From: Bradyrhizobium sp. SZCCT0153
GTDB taxonomy: Bacteria > Pseudomonadota > Alphaproteobacteria > Rhizobiales > Xanthobacteraceae
Assembly (NCBI RefSeq): GCF_018129995.1
Contig: NZ_JAFCKS010000001.1
Location: forward strand, 903,001 to 967,000
DNA: 64,000 nucleotides
Direction of reading: 5' to 3'
Both the position numbers and the translations under genes were made by a program. The notes under the pieces were generated by a model. It made no database searches. It was given only the letters and a program-made list of their open reading frames with translations, and was not told the origin of the DNA. How positions within the stretch are numbered: position 1 is the first letter of the stretch; each line of letters starts with the position of its first letter. Positions 25,694 to 33,356 of this stretch are shown here, piece after piece.

Positions 25694-25798
25694 TTACTTC
25701 TTTTTGGCCTTGTTGAACCCGCCCAGCACGAAAAGGCTGGCGTCGATGTCCTTGATGTGGCTTGACGAGCTGCCCTTGGCAAATTTGATGAAGCCCAT
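25694..25798 (-). CDS. Putative 34-residue peptide upstream of phosphopantetheinyl transferase
   Basis: An ATG at 25798 is preceded by a strong GGGGGAG 4 nt upstream and opens a 34-codon frame: start MGFIKFAKGSSSSHI, then DIDASLFVLGGF, ending NKAKKK. The peptide is basic with a central hydrophobic block and a polyserine. The unusually good ribosome site and AT-rich leader support expression. It is 232 bp upstream of the transferase on the same strand. DASLF faintly recalls the carrier-protein DSL serine motif, but that is speculative. No family is recognised. Confidence 0.5.
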   Translation of the reverse strand: MGFIKFAKGSSSSHIKDIDASLFVLGGFNKAKKK

Positions 25799-26119
25799 AA
25801 AACTCCCCCGGTAGAAAATAATCGTCCAAATCAAAACGTGGGAACAATCTTGCGTGCTGGCGTCAAAGAATCAAGACGCAACTTGATCATACACAGCTTT
25901 GGCGAGCGAACCCGTATTCGCACGTGCTTTGCAGCCGGTCTCGCGCTCCTTGTGTATCGGTGACAGCCAGGGCCGGTCGATCGGCAGCATCGGCTGCCCT
26001 CGCGCGCAGCACGATGCGGATCGCGGAAGCTTCGTTTCGCTTTACCTTGATTCGAATCGTGAGTTTCCAGCATCTCCCGCTGTCGCTATGAGTGCGGCTT
26101 GATTATTCGAGCGCGCGCC
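25799..26119. other. Divergent intergenic region (321 bp)
   Basis: An AT-richer stretch between the 34-residue peptide gene (minus) and the DUF6492 gene (plus). It must hold both promoters. No further gene, hairpin or clear repeat was seen. Confidence 0.5.
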
Positions 26120-27073
26120 ATGCATTCCGTTGCCCTGCTGACCGCCAGCTACGCCAAGGATATCGAGCGCTTTTCGCTGCTCAGCGAGAGCATCGACACC
26201 TGGCTCTCGGGATACACGCGGCATTATGTTCTCGTTAACGATGAGGACGTGCCGCTGTTCGAGCGGTTCGCTTCCGACAAGCGCGTCATCGTTCCGGCCT
26301 CGCGTTACCTGCCGAAATGGCTCTGGGCGTTGCCCCCGGCGCTCCAGTTCATCAGCAAGCGGCGCGTCTGGCTGTCGCTGCTGTCGTCGCCCGTCCATGG
26401 CTGGCACATCCAGCAGATCCTGAAGATCGCCGGCGTCCTCAACGCGCCGGAGCAGCGCGTCTGCATCCTGGATTCGGACAATCTTTTCTTTCGTGAATTC
26501 GACGTCGGTCAATATGCCGGCGCTGAGAAGACGCCGCTGTTCGTCACGCGCCGCGGGATCGACGCCGATCACCCCTTGCATGTCCTGTGGCTCCGCACCG
26601 TCGACCAGCTCCTCGGCGTGAAGGACAGGTCCTTCCCCGCGGACGACTATGTCGGCAACGCGCTGGTCTGGGACAAGGACACCGCGCGTGCGATGACCGA
26701 CGCGATCAAGTCGGCGACGGGACTGAACTGGGTCCTGGCGCTGTGCCGGAAGAAGAAGTTCTCGGAATATCTGCTCTATGGCCATTTCGTCGCGAGCTCG
26801 TCCGCGCATCTGGCCACCCACCGGGTCACGGAAGACAGCATCGCCGTCTCGCATTGGGACGACACCCGGCTCGACCGCCCGGCGATCGAAGCGATGATGG
26901 GTGCCGCCTCGCCCGAGCAGGTCGCGCTCTGCATCCAGTCCTATTCGTCGACCTCGGTCGACGACATCCGCGACGTGTTCCGCCTCAGCTCGCGCGATCG
27001 CCGCGCTCCGAGCCTGTCTCCTGAAGATATGGGAGCCGCAGCCGAATTCGAATTACCGACGAAGACGCGCTAA
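26120..27073 (+). CDS. DUF6492 family glycosyltransferase-like protein
   Basis: A 317-residue cytoplasmic protein of the DUF6492 type. The N-terminus (VALLTASYAKDIERFSLLSES) and the motif CILDSDNLFF (an acidic DSD, like a glycosyltransferase DXD, about residues 115-124) suggest a GT-A-like sugar transferase. ATG 26120 is used; the frame opens earlier with TTG. Neighbours are a xylanase and a flippase, so a cell-surface polysaccharide role is plausible. Confidence 0.75.
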   Translation: MHSVALLTASYAKDIERFSLLSESIDTWLSGYTRHYVLVNDEDVPLFERFASDKRVIVPASRYLPKWLWALPPALQFISKRRVWLSLLSSPVHGWHIQQILKIAGVLNAPEQRVCILDSDNLFFREFDVGQYAGAEKTPLFVTRRGIDADHPLHVLWLRTVDQLLGVKDRSFPADDYVGNALVWDKDTARAMTDAIKSATGLNWVLALCRKKKFSEYLLYGHFVASSSAHLATHRVTEDSIAVSHWDDTRLDRPAIEAMMGAASPEQVALCIQSYSSTSVDDIRDVFRLSSRDRRAPSLSPEDMGAAAEFELPTKTR

Positions 27074-27083
27074 GGCCGCGTCC

Positions 27084-28151
27084 TCAAACGTCCCTCGTGA
27101 ACTTGCTGATCACGTCCATGAACGGCTTCGGCTTGAACTCGCCGTCGAGCGGCAAAGGGCGGTTGGGCTGCTTGTCCGCGCGGGCAAAGGTGCCGTTGAT
27201 CCAGCTGTAACGGTCCGAGAGGCCCCAGGTCAGGATCGAACGCACCGGGCCGCTGGTCGAGATCGCGGTCAAGAGATCATCGACGCGCTTGGCGACGACG
27301 ACGTCGCGCTCCGCCGGGGTCCCCGTCAGCTTCTGGTCGTCGACGTCGAGCTCGGTGACGAGCACATCGAGACCCCAGGAGCGCAGCTCGGTGACGAATT
27401 CGGCAAGCCCGTGCGTGTCGATCTCGAGCTCGGCGTGCAGATGCGATTGCAGGCCCACGGCGTGCAGCGGCACGCCCTGGTCGAGCAGGTCCATGATGAG
27501 AGTGCGGTAAGCCGCGCGCTTCGCAATGAACGAGTCCTTCGCCGACTCGATGTCATATTCGTTGATCGCAAGCTTCACGAAAGGATCGGCCGCGGCGGCG
27601 GTGCGGAAGGCCAGCGGAATCCAGCCGTTGCCCAGATGCTGCGTCCAGAACGTGTCGCGCCGGTCTTTCGGGCTGCGGGGATTGTCCGGGATCGGCTCGT
27701 TGACCACGTCCCACGACGTCAGCTTGTCCTTGTAATAGGAAACGACGGTGCCGATGTGATCGACGTAGGCGCGCTCGACGCCTTTGGAATCCTTGATCTG
27801 CTTGGTCCAGTCCGGAATGTCGTGATACCAGGCGAGCGCATGGCCGCGCATCGTCAGATCGTTCTGCCGGGCGAAATCCAGGATCGCATCGGCGCGTTCG
27901 AAGGCGAAGGTGTGCGCGTTCGGACGGAGCATCGGCCATTTCAGCTCGAGCACCGGAACCACCTGCGTGCAATAGGTGCTGATGGCTTCGCCGAGCCGCG
28001 GATCGGCCTGCAGGTCCCAGAGCGTGGCCGCGGCGCCAAATCCCGGTCGGCGCTGGGCGAGCTTCGACGCCGGCGCCGCGGACGCCGATGTGCCCGCCGC
28101 GAGTGCGGCAGCGCTGCCGAGGAGAAATTCGCGTCTGTCGAGCCTGGTCAC
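27084..28151 (-). CDS. Endo-1,4-beta-xylanase (GH10), Tat-exported
   Basis: A 355-residue glycoside hydrolase family 10 protein. GTG 28151 with AAAGGA upstream gives a Tat signal (RLDRREFLLGSAAALAAG, residues 3-20), better than the longer open frame. The TIM barrel shows WHDIP-type HALAWYHDIPDW (105-115), acid/base Glu152 in DVVNEP and nucleophile Glu267 in VTELDVDD. It cleaves beta-1,4-xylan or a related bacterial polysaccharide in the periplasm or outside. Together with the DUF6492 gene and the flippase it may trim or remodel an exopolysaccharide (inference). Confidence 0.88.
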   Translation of the reverse strand: MTRLDRREFLLGSAAALAAGTSASAAPASKLAQRRPGFGAAATLWDLQADPRLGEAISTYCTQVVPVLELKWPMLRPNAHTFAFERADAILDFARQNDLTMRGHALAWYHDIPDWTKQIKDSKGVERAYVDHIGTVVSYYKDKLTSWDVVNEPIPDNPRSPKDRRDTFWTQHLGNGWIPLAFRTAAAADPFVKLAINEYDIESAKDSFIAKRAAYRTLIMDLLDQGVPLHAVGLQSHLHAELEIDTHGLAEFVTELRSWGLDVLVTELDVDDQKLTGTPAERDVVVAKRVDDLLTAISTSGPVRSILTWGLSDRYSWINGTFARADKQPNRPLPLDGEFKPKPFMDVISKFTRDV

Positions 28152-28459
28152 GGCATTCCTTTGGGAACCAATGCGCCAACGTACCAAGCGGCGCCTCGCG
28201 ATGCGGGGGTTTTGCTTTGTTGGGTTAACCTTTGCCATCGACGAGTCATCGTTGCGTTCGGCGGTCGCGCCCTTCCGATCAGGGAAGGGCAAATTTAACG
28301 CTAACCGACGAAATCCCGGGGGCTGTCTCATTCGCCGCCCGATTTGCAGACTTATGTGACACTCTTGAGCGATGCTGCAGCGCAATTCGCCCGTCCCGCC
28401 AAGGTCCAATTGATCAACGGCCGTCACACTCGCAACCATGTTGCCGGTCCCGTGCTCGC

Positions 28460-29896
28460 ATGCTGAACCGCCATTTCTCGATTTACCTCGTCGCCTACAT
28501 CCTGCCCGCGGCGGTGGGCTTCTTCGCCGTCACGGCTTACACGCGGCTGCTGACGCCGGCGGAGTACGGCGTCTATGTCGTCGGCATCAGCCTGGCCGGC
28601 ATTCTCGGCGCGATCTTCTTTGCCTGGATCAAGCTGTCGGTGTCGCGCTATCAGGCGATGTCGGCCGAGGTGGATTTTCGCGGCACGGCGATGGTCGCCT
28701 TCGCGCTCACCGTTGCAGTGCTCTGCGCCACCACGCCGCTGGTCTTCCTGTTCCGCAGCGACGTCAGTGTCGGGCTGCTGCTCGCCAGCATGTTCGTCGC
28801 GATCACGGCGAATGCCGTCGATGTCGGCCAGGAGTTCGAACGCGCCAAATTGCGTCCCTATAGGTTCGCGGCGATCTCGATCGTGCGCAGCGTGGCCAGC
28901 GTCGGCTTTGGCCTGCTCGGCATCTGGCTCGGCTGGGGTGGATTGGGACTGCTGGCCGCGTTCGGCCTGGGGTCGCTCACCGGGATCATCCTCAATCTGA
29001 TCGGCGACCGCACCAGGATCGCACGATTCCAGCGCAGCCAGTTCATGCAGCTCGCGCGCTACGGCTTGCCGCTGACGCTGGCCGGATTGTCCGTCGCGGT
29101 TTATTCGGCCTGCGACCGGCTCATCGTCGCTTATCTGCTGGGCAAGGACGCCGCCGGCATCTTCGGCGTTGCCGCCGATCTGCCGCGCCAGTTCATGGTC
29201 ATGATCGCCTCCAGCGTCGCCGCGGCGACCGTGCCGCTGGTGTTCCGGTCATTGTCGGAGAAAAACGACGAGACGACGCGGGAGCGGCTGACCGAGAGCC
29301 TCGAACTTCTGCTCGTCGTCGTCGCGCCCGTCGCGGTCTGGCTTGCGCTTGCAGCAGACCAGGTCGCCGGCACGCTGGTCGGCGTCGACTTCCGCGCCGG
29401 CGTGTCGGCGCTGCTGCCGATCCTGGTGCTCGCGCGCTTCTTCGGCATCGCCAATCAATTCTACGTGCAGATCAGCTTCCAGCTCGCCGAGCGGCCTTTC
29501 ATGCTCGCGGCGCAATCGTTCCTCACGCTGGTGGTCAGCGTGGCGTTGATGTTCGCGCTGGTCTCCGGTTACGGCCTCCACGGTGCGGCGCTGGCGACGC
29601 TCGCGACCGAAGCGATCGGCTTCGTCGTGGCCGTCGTCCTGATGCAGCGCGCCCATCCCGTGCCGTTCGACTTCAATCGCCTCGCTGGCGTTGCCGTCGC
29701 CGCTGCGGCGATGGCAGCTGCGATCCTCGTTGCACGATCGCAGGCCAACGGCACCGGCCTCGTATCGCTTGTGGTCGTGAGCCTCGCCGGCGGGCTCGCT
29801 TATGCCGCTGCGGCGTGGCTTCTCAACGTCGCGAACGTTCGCACGCTGTCGCTGCGTGTTCTGCGAACCTTCAATCGGAAGGCACTGGGCGTCTAG
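28460..29896 (+). CDS. Polysaccharide flippase (Wzx-like, MOP superfamily)
   Basis: A 478-residue membrane protein with about twelve to fourteen hydrophobic segments, starting directly in the first one (MLNRHFSIYLVAYILP). It belongs to the polysaccharide biosynthesis/oligosaccharide flippase family that moves lipid-linked repeat units across the inner membrane (YTRLLTPAEYGVYVV is a typical N-terminal block). ATG 28460 is preferred over the extended frame from 28232, whose residues are not membrane-like. Confidence 0.87.
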   Translation: MLNRHFSIYLVAYILPAAVGFFAVTAYTRLLTPAEYGVYVVGISLAGILGAIFFAWIKLSVSRYQAMSAEVDFRGTAMVAFALTVAVLCATTPLVFLFRSDVSVGLLLASMFVAITANAVDVGQEFERAKLRPYRFAAISIVRSVASVGFGLLGIWLGWGGLGLLAAFGLGSLTGIILNLIGDRTRIARFQRSQFMQLARYGLPLTLAGLSVAVYSACDRLIVAYLLGKDAAGIFGVAADLPRQFMVMIASSVAAATVPLVFRSLSEKNDETTRERLTESLELLLVVVAPVAVWLALAADQVAGTLVGVDFRAGVSALLPILVLARFFGIANQFYVQISFQLAERPFMLAAQSFLTLVVSVALMFALVSGYGLHGAALATLATEAIGFVVAVVLMQRAHPVPFDFNRLAGVAVAAAAMAAAILVARSQANGTGLVSLVVVSLAGGLAYAAAAWLLNVANVRTLSLRVLRTFNRKALGV

Positions 29897-29952
29897 CCGC
29901 GATGTCCGACCAGGCCGTCGGGCCGGGCCCCGGGTGGGAACTTCGCTCCAGC

Positions 29953-29968
29953 TGAGCAATATTGACCA
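29953..29968. promoter_or_regulatory. TGAGCAAT-type palindrome, copy 1
   Basis: TGAGCAATATTGACCA, 14 of 16 positions equal to the perfect copy at 33221. It lies 109 bp upstream of the zinc-ribbon gene at 30077. It is one of four related sites in 3.3 kb. Confidence 0.6.
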
Positions 29969-30076
29969 GTAACTTCGGACCCGGCGGCTCATGCTGGGGT
30001 CATCACCGCCCTTATCGGTATCTATCGGTGACTGGGAGTGCTGTCACGCTCCCGCCAGGCCTCGAGGGTGAATCGC

Positions 30077-30316
30077 ATGCATGTGCAACATTCCCGCTCA
30101 TCCGGTCCGCCATCTGCATCAAGCCTGCAGCCGCGCTGTCCCAGGTGCGGCGAACACATGACCTTGGCGAGGATGCCCGGCTCGCCCGCGTTTGACATCG
30201 GAACGTTCGCATGCGCCGGCTGCCATCAACTGCGCACCGCCATGGTCGAAGCCGATCCGATGACATCGGCCGCGGTTCTCTGGTTCGCCAGTTACGATCT
30301 GAGGCCGCCGACCTGA
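30077..30316 (+). CDS. Small zinc-ribbon protein
   Basis: A 79-residue protein with two CxxC knuckles, CPRCGEHM and CAGCHQL, 23 residues apart, forming a zinc ribbon. ATG 30077 follows GAGGGTGA; the frame opens earlier at 30038. It is a paralogue of the protein at 32783, sharing the C-P-x-C-x-x-x-M and E-x-DPM patterns. The function is unknown. A TGAGCAAT palindrome lies upstream. Confidence 0.7.
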   Translation: MHVQHSRSSGPPSASSLQPRCPRCGEHMTLARMPGSPAFDIGTFACAGCHQLRTAMVEADPMTSAAVLWFASYDLRPPT

Positions 30317-30330
30317 ACGAGGGCCACCGA

Positions 30331-30477
30331 TTGGAGGACCTGGAAGAATACATCCACCGCGAAAACCTGAGAAGCTTCAGAAGGCGGCTCGATCTGGCCA
30401 AAGACGACGCCCGGCGGCTATGGCTCCTGGAGCGGCTGGCCGAGGAAGAGGCGAGGGGCCGGGATGCGTCCCGATAG
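30331..30477 (+). CDS. Small helical protein (48 aa)
   Basis: Read from TTG 30331, which has ACGAGGG 8 nt upstream, this gives a 48-residue charged helical protein (EDLEEYIHRENLRSFRRRL, then LLERLAEEEA). Similar short Arg/Glu-rich proteins are widespread in rhizobia. It follows the zinc-ribbon stop by 14 bp and is probably co-transcribed. The start codon is a judgement, since no ATG exists between the two genes. Confidence 0.55.
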   Translation: MEDLEEYIHRENLRSFRRRLDLAKDDARRLWLLERLAEEEARGRDASR

Positions 30478-30603
30478 GTGGTTGCCGGCGGGCGAGTTGG
30501 TCGGCCATACGCTCGACGCCTCGGGTGCCGACAAGCGTCTCGACCGGGACAGCGAAGCGCTGCTCTCCGTCCAGGGGCCGCCGGAATCTGACGAGCCCGG
30601 AAA

Positions 30604-30637
30604 CCGTCCCGCACAGCAAACCGTCCCGCACAGCAAA
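30604..30637 (+). repeat. Tandem 17-bp duplication
   Basis: CCGTCCCGCACAGCAAA occurs twice in immediate tandem (30604-30620 and 30621-30637). Seventeen is not a multiple of three, so the duplication shifts any frame through it. The interval 30478-30646 has no gene I can support; a plus frame from 30464 crosses it but then runs antisense to the 75-residue gene. Confidence 0.85.
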
Positions 30638-30646
30638 GGCAGCCAT

Positions 30647-30874
30647 CTATTGCAGCGGCGACCGCCTCCCGGTCGCAGCATCGTAGACCAGGATTTGCAA
30701 CATCGGGAACCTGCCGAGCAACTCGCCCCCGGCTGCTCGGGCAGCCGTTTCGCTGTCGTAACGGGTCTTGAAGTGACCATCGACCACAAGGGAGAAGCCA
30801 TCGGCCGGTGCTACGTCGGCCCTTTGAATGGCTCTCGGCTCGATCTCGTCGACTTGCGTGGTCGGCGTTTTCAT
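30647..30874 (-). CDS. Small hypothetical protein (75 aa)
   Basis: A 75-residue soluble protein with the central pattern FSLVVDGHFKTRYDSETAA and a second block PMLQILVYDAATG. It looks like a small alpha/beta fold with no cysteines or signal peptide. Codon bias is coding-like on this strand. It is 56 bp downstream of the Crp-family gene, on the same strand. The function is unknown. Confidence 0.6.
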   Translation of the reverse strand: MKTPTTQVDEIEPRAIQRADVAPADGFSLVVDGHFKTRYDSETAARAAGGELLGRFPMLQILVYDAATGRRSPLQ

Positions 30875-30930
30875 GGAGTACCTTCATATCGTTGCGGAGA
30901 CGGCACGAGGCGTTCCTGCCTCCAACCGCT

Positions 30931-31608
30931 TCAGTCGTCCCTCACGATCTCAGGCTTGTCATACAAGACCGCGTTCAGGAGGGAGTTGTGAACTTCGATC
31001 TTGCCGTTGTAAGTGATGAAACCGAGCTTGCGGAACTTGTTCATGAAGAAGCTGACCCGGGAGCGGGTTGTTCCGATCATCTCCGCGAGCGTCTCCTGGC
31101 TGACCTGCACCGCGATGGGCTGAGTGGCGCCATCCTTGCCAAAATTCGCCAGGAGCAGCAGCAGACGCGCAAGCCGCTTCTCGCTCGAATTGAACAACTG
31201 GTCGATCAGGTCTTCCTCGATGCGGCTGTTTCGACTGAGCAGATAGCCCATGAACAACTCGGAGAACTTTGGTTCGCCCTTGAGCACCGCGAGCATCGCT
31301 GATTTCGCGATGGACGTGATCACACATTGTTCCATCGCCACCGTTGTCGAAATTCGCAAGGGATGGCCGTTCAGGCAACCCTCACCGAAGAATTGTCCGG
31401 GTTCCATGATTCCGACCACGGCTTCCTTGCCCTGCTCGGATATGACCAGAACCTTGATCTTCCCCGACTGGATGTAGAAGACCGTGTCCGCGGCGTCGCC
31501 TTGCGAGAACACGACCTGGTTCTTGTCGAGTTTCAATATGGCTTTGCCCTCGCCGACCTTGGCGAGAAAGAGCTTTGGATCGAACGCGCTTTTCGCCGCT
31601 TTTGGCAT
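30931..31608 (-). CDS. Crp/Fnr family transcriptional regulator
   Basis: A 225-residue regulator with a cyclic-nucleotide-binding-like beta-roll (about residues 20-130; GEGCLNGHPLRIS in the phosphate-cassette position) and a C-terminal winged helix (about 165-215). There is no N-terminal Cys cluster, so it is not an oxygen-sensing FNR. In the recognition helix (IGTTRSRVSFFMNKF) the Crp residues Glu181 and Arg185 are Ser183 and Phe187, so a site other than TGTGA is expected. Four TGAGCAAT palindromes surround this gene and are its likely targets (inference). Confidence 0.9.
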   Translation of the reverse strand: MPKAAKSAFDPKLFLAKVGEGKAILKLDKNQVVFSQGDAADTVFYIQSGKIKVLVISEQGKEAVVGIMEPGQFFGEGCLNGHPLRISTTVAMEQCVITSIAKSAMLAVLKGEPKFSELFMGYLLSRNSRIEEDLIDQLFNSSEKRLARLLLLLANFGKDGATQPIAVQVSQETLAEMIGTTRSRVSFFMNKFRKLGFITYNGKIEVHNSLLNAVLYDKPEIVRDD

Positions 31609-31764
31609 GACGTCGTCAAGAACCTGATGGAGAGAGCTTCAGCTTAGCAGGGCCGGCGCCGGGCGCGTTAGGCAAATCTTGCTTCCGCCCTCCGGCCCGC
31701 CGGTGATCCCGGCCAAACACTTGTGGCGGCGGCTCGGCCGCCTCGCCATATCGCTCGCCTGCGC

Positions 31765-32133
31765 TCAATGCCGTACGACCGTCTGATGCCGGTCCTTCAT
31801 GAGTGCGGCATCCAGCTCCGTCTGGCTGATCGAGAAGGACTGGATCAGCAGTTGGGAGGCAGATGTCGCGGGCGTCTGAAGCAGCGTCGCCACGCGCCGA
31901 TAAGCGATCCGCGACAACCCTTCGATCTGCTCGTCGTCAGCGAGCACGACATATTCACCTGCGGGCTGTGAGCCTTCCAGGCCCTGAAGAACGAAGGGAT
32001 TGGCGAACGAAACGGTGGTCCGCGTAGTTCTGATGGGCAATGTGAGATCTCCTGGACGAACCTGCAGAGGTATCAGCCGCGTCACTTGTCGATCCGGCTC
32101 GTCGCGCAGGTCGGAGGCGGTCGTCAGAGACAC
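31765..32133 (-). CDS. Conserved hypothetical protein (122 aa)
   Basis: A 122-residue soluble protein without signal peptide. It starts with the polar MSLTTASDLRDEPDRQ and contains a beta-rich middle (PLQVRPGDLTLPIRTTRTTVSF) and helical end. No domain is recognised. A TGAGCAAT-type palindrome lies 24 bp upstream of the start, so it probably belongs to the local regulon. Confidence 0.65.
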   Translation of the reverse strand: MSLTTASDLRDEPDRQVTRLIPLQVRPGDLTLPIRTTRTTVSFANPFVLQGLEGSQPAGEYVVLADDEQIEGLSRIAYRRVATLLQTPATSASQLLIQSFSISQTELDAALMKDRHQTVVRH

Positions 32134-32156
32134 TATCGGCTGGCTCGCCCTGCTTC

Positions 32157-32172
32157 CGAGCAGAATTGCTCA
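32157..32172. promoter_or_regulatory. TGAGCAAT-type palindrome, copy 2
   Basis: CGAGCAGAATTGCTCA matches the perfect copy at 33221 in 13 of 16 positions. It sits between the divergent 122-residue gene (start 24 bp away) and the GlsB gene. Confidence 0.5.
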
Positions 32173-32322
32173 GCTTTGGAGGAATGGTCCGCAATTAATA
32201 GTGAGCCGCGCGCCGATCACACGACCGGCTCTGAGCTGTTTTGCACATCATCCGCCCTTGCTCAGGTCTAGTCTGACCGGTGGCGGAACACCGCTTGGTC
32301 GTCCGTTGGTGAGGATGTGAAC

Positions 32323-32628
32323 ATGAATCTATCTGGTGAAAGCCTTTTCGTCATATTGGCCGTGGGCATCGCGGCCGGTTGGCTTGCGGGCCGGATCGTC
32401 ATGGGCACGCGCTTGGGCCTGGTCGGCGATCTCGTCGTGGGCATAGCAGGCGCCTTCATTGCGAGCTGGATATTTCCGCAACTGGGAATCCATCTCGGTT
32501 CCGGCATGGTTTCGCAGATCATCGACGCCGCGGTCGGCGCGGTGTTGCTGCTCATGATCGTGGCGCTCGTCCGCGGACGGAGCCGATGGAGCGGACAATG
32601 GGGCGGCGTTTGGCGCAAACGCTGGTAG
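32323..32628 (+). CDS. GlsB/YeaQ/YmgE family stress-associated membrane protein
   Basis: A 101-residue small inner-membrane protein with three hydrophobic segments. The family pattern is AGWLAGRIVMG, VVGIAGAFIASWIF and IIDAAVGAVLLLMIV. The C-terminal tail is basic and Trp-rich. ATG 32323 is 8 nt after GAGG; a GTG at 32317 is possible. Family members are often stress-induced, but the molecular role is unknown. Confidence 0.85.
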   Translation: MNLSGESLFVILAVGIAAGWLAGRIVMGTRLGLVGDLVVGIAGAFIASWIFPQLGIHLGSGMVSQIIDAAVGAVLLLMIVALVRGRSRWSGQWGGVWRKRW

Positions 32629-32723
32629 GCGCGCTTCGCGAGAATCGGCCTGGAACGAACGTCGCCGGGGCTACTTGGTGATAGCGACCGGATTTGATGC
32701 CCACTCATCATATCCGATGATTG

Positions 32724-32757
32724 GCGGCCCCGGTTCGCACCCCCGTGCTGGGGCCGC
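32724..32757. terminator. Hairpin between convergent small genes
   Basis: GCGGCCCC and GGGGCCGC form perfect 8-bp arms around an 18-nt loop. It lies between the GlsB gene (plus, ending 32628) and the zinc-ribbon gene (minus, ending 32783). No T-run is present, so it is a probable bidirectional stop rather than a canonical terminator. Confidence 0.5.
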
Positions 32758-32782
32758 TTCCTCGTGCGTTCGGGTTCGGCTG

Positions 32783-32980
32783 TCAATTGGCTGATCTCAT
32801 CGGATCTTCAATGGATATTCTGTGGAGGTGCCCGCACTTGGAGCATTCGAAGATTCGCAGATTGCGACCGTCGCCGCCTGCCCCGACGTGGGTCAGCATC
32901 ATGCGGCTCTGGCACGCCGGGCAGAGTGGCCGGGGTATCGGAATCAACGACGGTTCTGGACGAGCATAAATCTCGGACAT
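32783..32980 (-). CDS. Small zinc-ribbon protein, paralogue
   Basis: A 65-residue protein with zinc knuckles CPACQSRMM and CSKCGHLH. ATG 32980 has AGGAG 6 nt upstream and is preferred over 33016. It shares the two-CxxC layout and the IEDPM/EADPM segment with the protein at 30077. It is divergent from the desaturase gene, and two TGAGCAAT palindromes lie between them. The function is unknown. Confidence 0.75.
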   Translation of the reverse strand: MSEIYARPEPSLIPIPRPLCPACQSRMMLTHVGAGGDGRNLRIFECSKCGHLHRISIEDPMRSAN

Positions 32981-33090
32981 ATGAAGCTCCTGCCCATATG
33001 GTGGGGTATGCTGCACCCGAAGCCGTCGCCGATGACAACCGATTCGCCGGCTGAGACGCCGTGAGCATGCCGCGCCCGCGCCTCAGCCTC

Positions 33091-33106
33091 TGTTCAATAT
33101 TGCTCA
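33091..33106. promoter_or_regulatory. TGAGCAAT-type palindrome, copy 3
   Basis: TGTTCAATATTGCTCA matches the perfect copy in 14 of 16 positions. It lies 111 bp upstream of the zinc-ribbon start at 32980 and 130 bp from copy 4. Confidence 0.6.
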
Positions 33107-33220
33107 CGCTTTCGGAAAATCTCCGGCCGGTCGGCGAATGCGTCCGCGCGCCCCTTCCGATCTCACTCGCAGTGTGCCAAAGGGGGCAGGCAGATTCCGC
33201 GGTAACGCCGGCTCCCGGCG

Positions 33221-33236
33221 TGAGCAATATTGCTCA
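33221..33236. promoter_or_regulatory. TGAGCAAT-ATTGCTCA perfect palindrome, copy 4
   Basis: A perfect 16-bp palindrome 120 bp upstream of the desaturase start. It is the best copy of the family at 29953, 32157 and 33091. The nearest candidate binder is the Crp/Fnr-family regulator encoded at 30931-31608. Confidence 0.65.
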
Positions 33237-33356
33237 GCGGCACAACCGGGCAGGGTTCAATATGAAAGCGTGCGGGCACCACCTCGGAGCTGCTGCCGGA
33301 GACGTCGCGTCGGCGTTCGTGCTTCTTCGGCGGACATGTTCGGGAGCGGACCAGAT

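Noticed and set aside
30464-30991. 175-residue plus-strand frame as a gene
   Set aside because: It crosses a frame-shifting 17-bp duplication and then lies antisense to the 75-residue gene and the end of the Crp-family gene.
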